Position numbers and translations under genes: made by a program
Source: CAG-964 sp902789345
Lineage (GTDB): Bacteria; Bacillota; Clostridia; Oscillospirales; Acutalibacteraceae
Length of the DNA stretch: 64,000 nt
Assembly (NCBI GenBank): GCA_052117325.1
Contig: JBQKJJ010000012.1
Direction: 5' to 3' (one strand)
Part shown: piece by piece, positions 61,375 to 64,000 of the stretch
Position numbering within the stretch: position 1 is the first letter of the stretch
Layout: every line of letters begins with the position of its first letter
The notes under the pieces: generated by a model
Database searches by the model: none
What the model was told of the DNA's origin: nothing
What the model saw: only the letters and a program-made list of their open reading frames with translations

Positions 61375-62856
61375 ATGTTTAAAAAACTAACAGCTTTAGG
61401 ACTTACAATTTTAATGCTTCTGTCAGCGGCTGCCTGTACAAATGCAAATGATAATGCAGCTACAAAGGACGAGATAAAGGCTACCGAAAAAGCCACAGAA
61501 GCGGCTACACAGTATGAACCCGTACGAACAAAAGAAACTGTTAATAAGCAGGGCTTGGCTGCAAATATAAGCGACGGTGCTATTTTGCACACATGGTGTT
61601 GGTCTTTTAAAACTATAACAGATAATCTTGACGATATAGCAGACGCTGGCTTTTCTGCTATTCAAACTTCACCGATAATGCAGTGCAAGGTTGGCGAAGA
61701 CGGCGGTATGCAGCTGCAGGATAAGGGCGACAGCACCAACAAGGGCAAATGGTACTATCATTATCAGCCTACAGACTATGTAATCGGCAATTACCAGCTT
61801 GGCACAAAGGAAGAGTTTACAAAAATGTGCCAAGAGGCGCACAAGCGTGGCATACAGGTAATAGTAGATGCAGTGCTTAATCATACAACAGGCGACAAGT
61901 CGGTTATAAGTGAAAATATTACCAACATTAAAAATGCTTTTCACAATAAGGGCGATATAAGCGATTATTCTGACCGAAAGGAAGTAACACAGGGCAATTT
62001 GCTGGGCTTGCAGGACCTTAACACACAAAATAAGGAAATCCAGCAGTATCTTTTAAGCTATCTAAAGGATTGCGTTGCCTGCGGTGCAGACGGCTTTAGA
62101 TTTGACGCTACAAAGCACATAGAGCTTAGCACAGACGACAAGGAGTATGCGTCTGACTTTTGGAATGTTGTTTTAAATAACGGTTCAAAATTCCAGTATG
62201 GCGAGGTGCTTCAGGGCGGCTCTGATAAAATTACTTCATATGCAAAAATTATGAATGTTACAGCCTCTGAATACGGCAGTATGCTGCGGGATGCAGTTAT
62301 AAATCAAGATGTTTCAGTTGGTGGACTGCGTGATTACGCAGTAAACGGCATCGACGAAAGCAGTCTTGTAACTTGGGTAGAATCTCATGACAACTACTGT
62401 AACGACGGCAACTGGTCGGCAATGAACGAAAAGCAAATTAAGCAGGCTTGGGCTATTCTATGTACAAGGTCAGGCGGTACGCCTCTTTTCTTTGACAGAC
62501 CAAGCGGAGCTTCAACAGAGGACCAATGGGGCGACAATAAAATAGGAAAAGCAGGCAGCAGCTTCTACAAGGACAAAGAGGTTGTTCAGGTAAATAAATT
62601 CAGAACAGCTATGATTGGTCAAGAGGAAAAGCTGACTAATCCTGAGGACGACCCAGGTGTTATTATGATAGAGCGTGGCAGTAAGGGCGCAGTAATCGTT
62701 AATGTAACCGGGGAAGAAATAAAGCTTACAGAGGCCGATACCAATTTGGCAGACGGAACCTACAAGGATAAAGTAGGCGGCAAGGAATTTAAGGTTAAGG
62801 ATGGCAAGCTTAAGGGTACCGTAAAGAAAAATGCGGTTGTTGTACTGTATAAATAA
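61375..62856 (+). CDS. Lipoprotein alpha-amylase (GH13)
   Basis: The 493-residue protein has a lipoprotein signal peptide (lipobox LSAAAC, acylated C21) and a GH13 barrel. DAVLNHTTG, GFRFDATKHIEL (nucleophile D244), YGEVLQGG (acid/base E277) and VESHDNYC (D339) give the complete catalytic triad. It likely hydrolyses starch or maltodextrin at the cell surface. No carbohydrate-binding module or dockerin is seen. The ATG at 61375 follows GGAAGGAG. Confidence 0.93.
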   Translation: MFKKLTALGLTILMLLSAAACTNANDNAATKDEIKATEKATEAATQYEPVRTKETVNKQGLAANISDGAILHTWCWSFKTITDNLDDIADAGFSAIQTSPIMQCKVGEDGGMQLQDKGDSTNKGKWYYHYQPTDYVIGNYQLGTKEEFTKMCQEAHKRGIQVIVDAVLNHTTGDKSVISENITNIKNAFHNKGDISDYSDRKEVTQGNLLGLQDLNTQNKEIQQYLLSYLKDCVACGADGFRFDATKHIELSTDDKEYASDFWNVVLNNGSKFQYGEVLQGGSDKITSYAKIMNVTASEYGSMLRDAVINQDVSVGGLRDYAVNGIDESSLVTWVESHDNYCNDGNWSAMNEKQIKQAWAILCTRSGGTPLFFDRPSGASTEDQWGDNKIGKAGSSFYKDKEVVQVNKFRTAMIGQEEKLTNPEDDPGVIMIERGSKGAVIVNVTGEEIKLTEADTNLADGTYKDKVGGKEFKVKDGKLKGTVKKNAVVVLYK

Positions 62857-62861
62857 CAATT

Positions 62862-62894
62862 AAAGGGGTGGTGCTAAAAATGGCACTGCCCCTT
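62862..62894 (+). terminator. Terminator after the amylase gene
   Basis: AAGGGGTGGTGC and GCACTGCCCCTT form a 12-bp stem with two G-T wobbles, ending AGGTTTATT. Confidence 0.7.
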
Positions 62895-62984
62895 AGGTTT
62901 ATTAACTATATAGCTGTTTAACATTACTTGCATAAAAAAATCTATATATTAAAAATAAAAATATAAATAATAACTAAATTACTG

Positions 62985-63013
62985 TTGACAAATAATATAG
63001 CTTGTGTTATCAT
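62985..63013 (+). promoter_or_regulatory. Consensus promoter before a short transcript
   Basis: TTGACA (62985-62990) and TATCAT (63008-63013) are spaced by 17 bases. A terminator-like hairpin follows at 63079-63105, so the product may be a short RNA or an attenuated leader of the MutS-like gene. Confidence 0.6.
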
Positions 63014-63078
63014 AATGTTGTAATAAGTGTACAAATTCTATAATTTGTTTATAACTTTTTTCATAATACTCCTGAAAG

Positions 63079-63105
63079 CAGGTGGCTGTTCTGCCACCTG
63101 TTTTT
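63079..63105 (+). terminator. Terminator or attenuator before the MutS-like gene
   Basis: CAGGTGGC and GCCACCTG form an 8-bp stem with loop TGTTCT followed by TTTTT. It lies between a promoter and the gene start, about 95 bases before the ATG at 63198. Confidence 0.75.
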
Positions 63106-63197
63106 GCATACACGGCACATTACCGTATAAACAGCAGGCGGTGTTGTGAATAGGCATTATAAACACATAAAACCAGTATATTTGGGGGTGCAGCTAA

Positions 63198-64000
63198 ATG
63201 AATTTTAGTCTTTTTTATCCGGATAATTATGTAAAGTCCCCTCTTACAATGAATGCAGAGGCAATTAACGACCTGTCTATCGACTACATAGTTACTGTCC
63301 TTACAGAGGATTCTTACGAGCAAAACAGCATAAAACAGCTTATGACGCAGATTGAATGCAGTCAGGAGCTTATTAAATACAGATGTGATGTTTTTGAGGA
63401 TTTTCTGCGCTTGCCGGAGCTTAGAGAAAAATTAACCGATTTGCTCGGTATGCTTGGAGAGCTGCGTGAGCTTGAAAAGTTTAAGAAAGACAGCGACGCA
63501 TCTTCGCTTTGGCAGTTGATAAACCGTTTGCGTGAAATTAACCGTTACATAGACTGTATAAAAAGCTTAAAATATACTTTGGAAAAGCTGGATCTTCATT
63601 CGGCAGGTCTTCAAAGGCTTAGAAAGTTGGTTACGGATATTTACAACGACGGCTCTTTTGAACCTCTCCAGCAGGATATTGCCGATGCCTTTAAACAGGC
63701 AAGGCAGCTAAAAAGCGTAACAATAGGCGTTAATTTGGACAATATGCTGCGCCCTATGCGTGCAGGTATCTTGTCCCTAAACAGCAAGGAGTTTACAGAC
63801 AGCGGAGTTTTAAAAAGATTTATGGCCATTTCCGCCAAAAAGGATGGGGGAGTATTGCCGGGAAATGACTATGCCCATTTAAAATCTTTCCACCCGGCAT
63901 CGTCTAAGGAGTTTAAGCTTGCATTTGATGATGTTCCTACCGGTCAGGACAGGCTTTCAGACAGTATGAAGCAGGTAGTAACTGAAATAATGGCACGAAT
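63198..64000 (+). CDS. MutS-like DNA mismatch-repair family protein, N-terminal part
   Basis: The frame runs from ATG 63198 (seven bases after GGGGGTG) past the window edge, with 267 codons visible. Its start (LTMNAEAINDLSIDYIVTVL, then QLMTQIECSQELIKYRCDVFEDFLRL) resembles the lever/core region of short MutS proteins of Clostridia that lack the mismatch-reading domain. The ATPase is expected beyond the edge, so assignment depends on it. Possible roles range from recombination control to DNA repair. Confidence 0.7.
   Translation, partial: MNFSLFYPDNYVKSPLTMNAEAINDLSIDYIVTVLTEDSYEQNSIKQLMTQIECSQELIKYRCDVFEDFLRLPELREKLTDLLGMLGELRELEKFKKDSDASSLWQLINRLREINRYIDCIKSLKYTLEKLDLHSAGLQRLRKLVTDIYNDGSFEPLQQDIADAFKQARQLKSVTIGVNLDNMLRPMRAGILSLNSKEFTDSGVLKRFMAISAKKDGGVLPGNDYAHLKSFHPASSKEFKLAFDDVPTGQDRLSDSMKQVVTEIMAR

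Overview
The window reads as a chromosomal segment of an endospore-forming, moderately AT-rich Clostridia genome, probably Oscillospirales (Ruminococcaceae-like). The grounds are Firmicutes-type gene order (nusB-xseA-xseB-ispA-dxs-tlyA-nadK-argR-recN; recJ-rel-dtd; mazG-hup-rqcP-yabP-yabQ-divIC-S1 protein), sporulation genes (yabP, yabQ, a SpoVB-type flippase), an ECF transporter module next to truA, and a dockerin-bearing secreted protein. The species cannot be named from sequence alone.

Layout: 1-2.1 kb (minus strand) holds the edge of an unknown gene, tadA and a CPBP protease with a long Asn/Gln/Tyr repeat. 2.3-18.7 kb is one long plus-strand housekeeping series (transcription, isoprenoid precursors, DNA repair, stringent response, a coproporphyrinogen oxidase-like enzyme). 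18.8-24.9 kb carries a zinc-ribbon protein, a flippase and the yabN-yabR-type sporulation/division block. 25.0-27.2 kb has three tRNA genes (Arg-ACG, Ser-TGA, Ser-GCT) around a minus-strand DUF1015 gene. 27.3-40.4 kb holds ruvCAB, glmM, an RNA methyltransferase-like gene, ecfA1-ecfA2-ecfT-truA, a DUF5711 gene, cvpA, pgsA and a ClpE-like ATPase. pyrB (minus) closes this part and appears to carry a PyrI-type zinc domain.

42.0-53.1 kb is a compact phage-like operon of 17 genes: small and large terminase, portal, prohead protease, decoration and major capsid proteins, three neck proteins, then directly LysM, hub, spike, gp25, baseplate J, a gpI-like protein and a fibre-like protein. No tail sheath, tube, tape measure, lysis, integrase, replication or repressor gene is visible. 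The genes are tightly packed and share the style of the host genes. This is the best candidate for an undescribed system (a domesticated capsid/baseplate element or gene-transfer-agent-like particle), although a reduced prophage remains possible. The hub gene is frameshifted in a run of six G.

53.1-64.0 kb begins with a structured intergenic region and a cobalamin riboswitch that precedes a secreted DUF4430-propeller-dockerin protein, suggesting a surface corrinoid-capture factor. It continues with a PASTA protein whose kinase domain lacks its catalytic residues, an XRE regulator, a histidine phosphatase, leuB, a CpsB-type phosphatase, a lipoprotein alpha-amylase and the start of a MutS-like gene that runs off the right edge.
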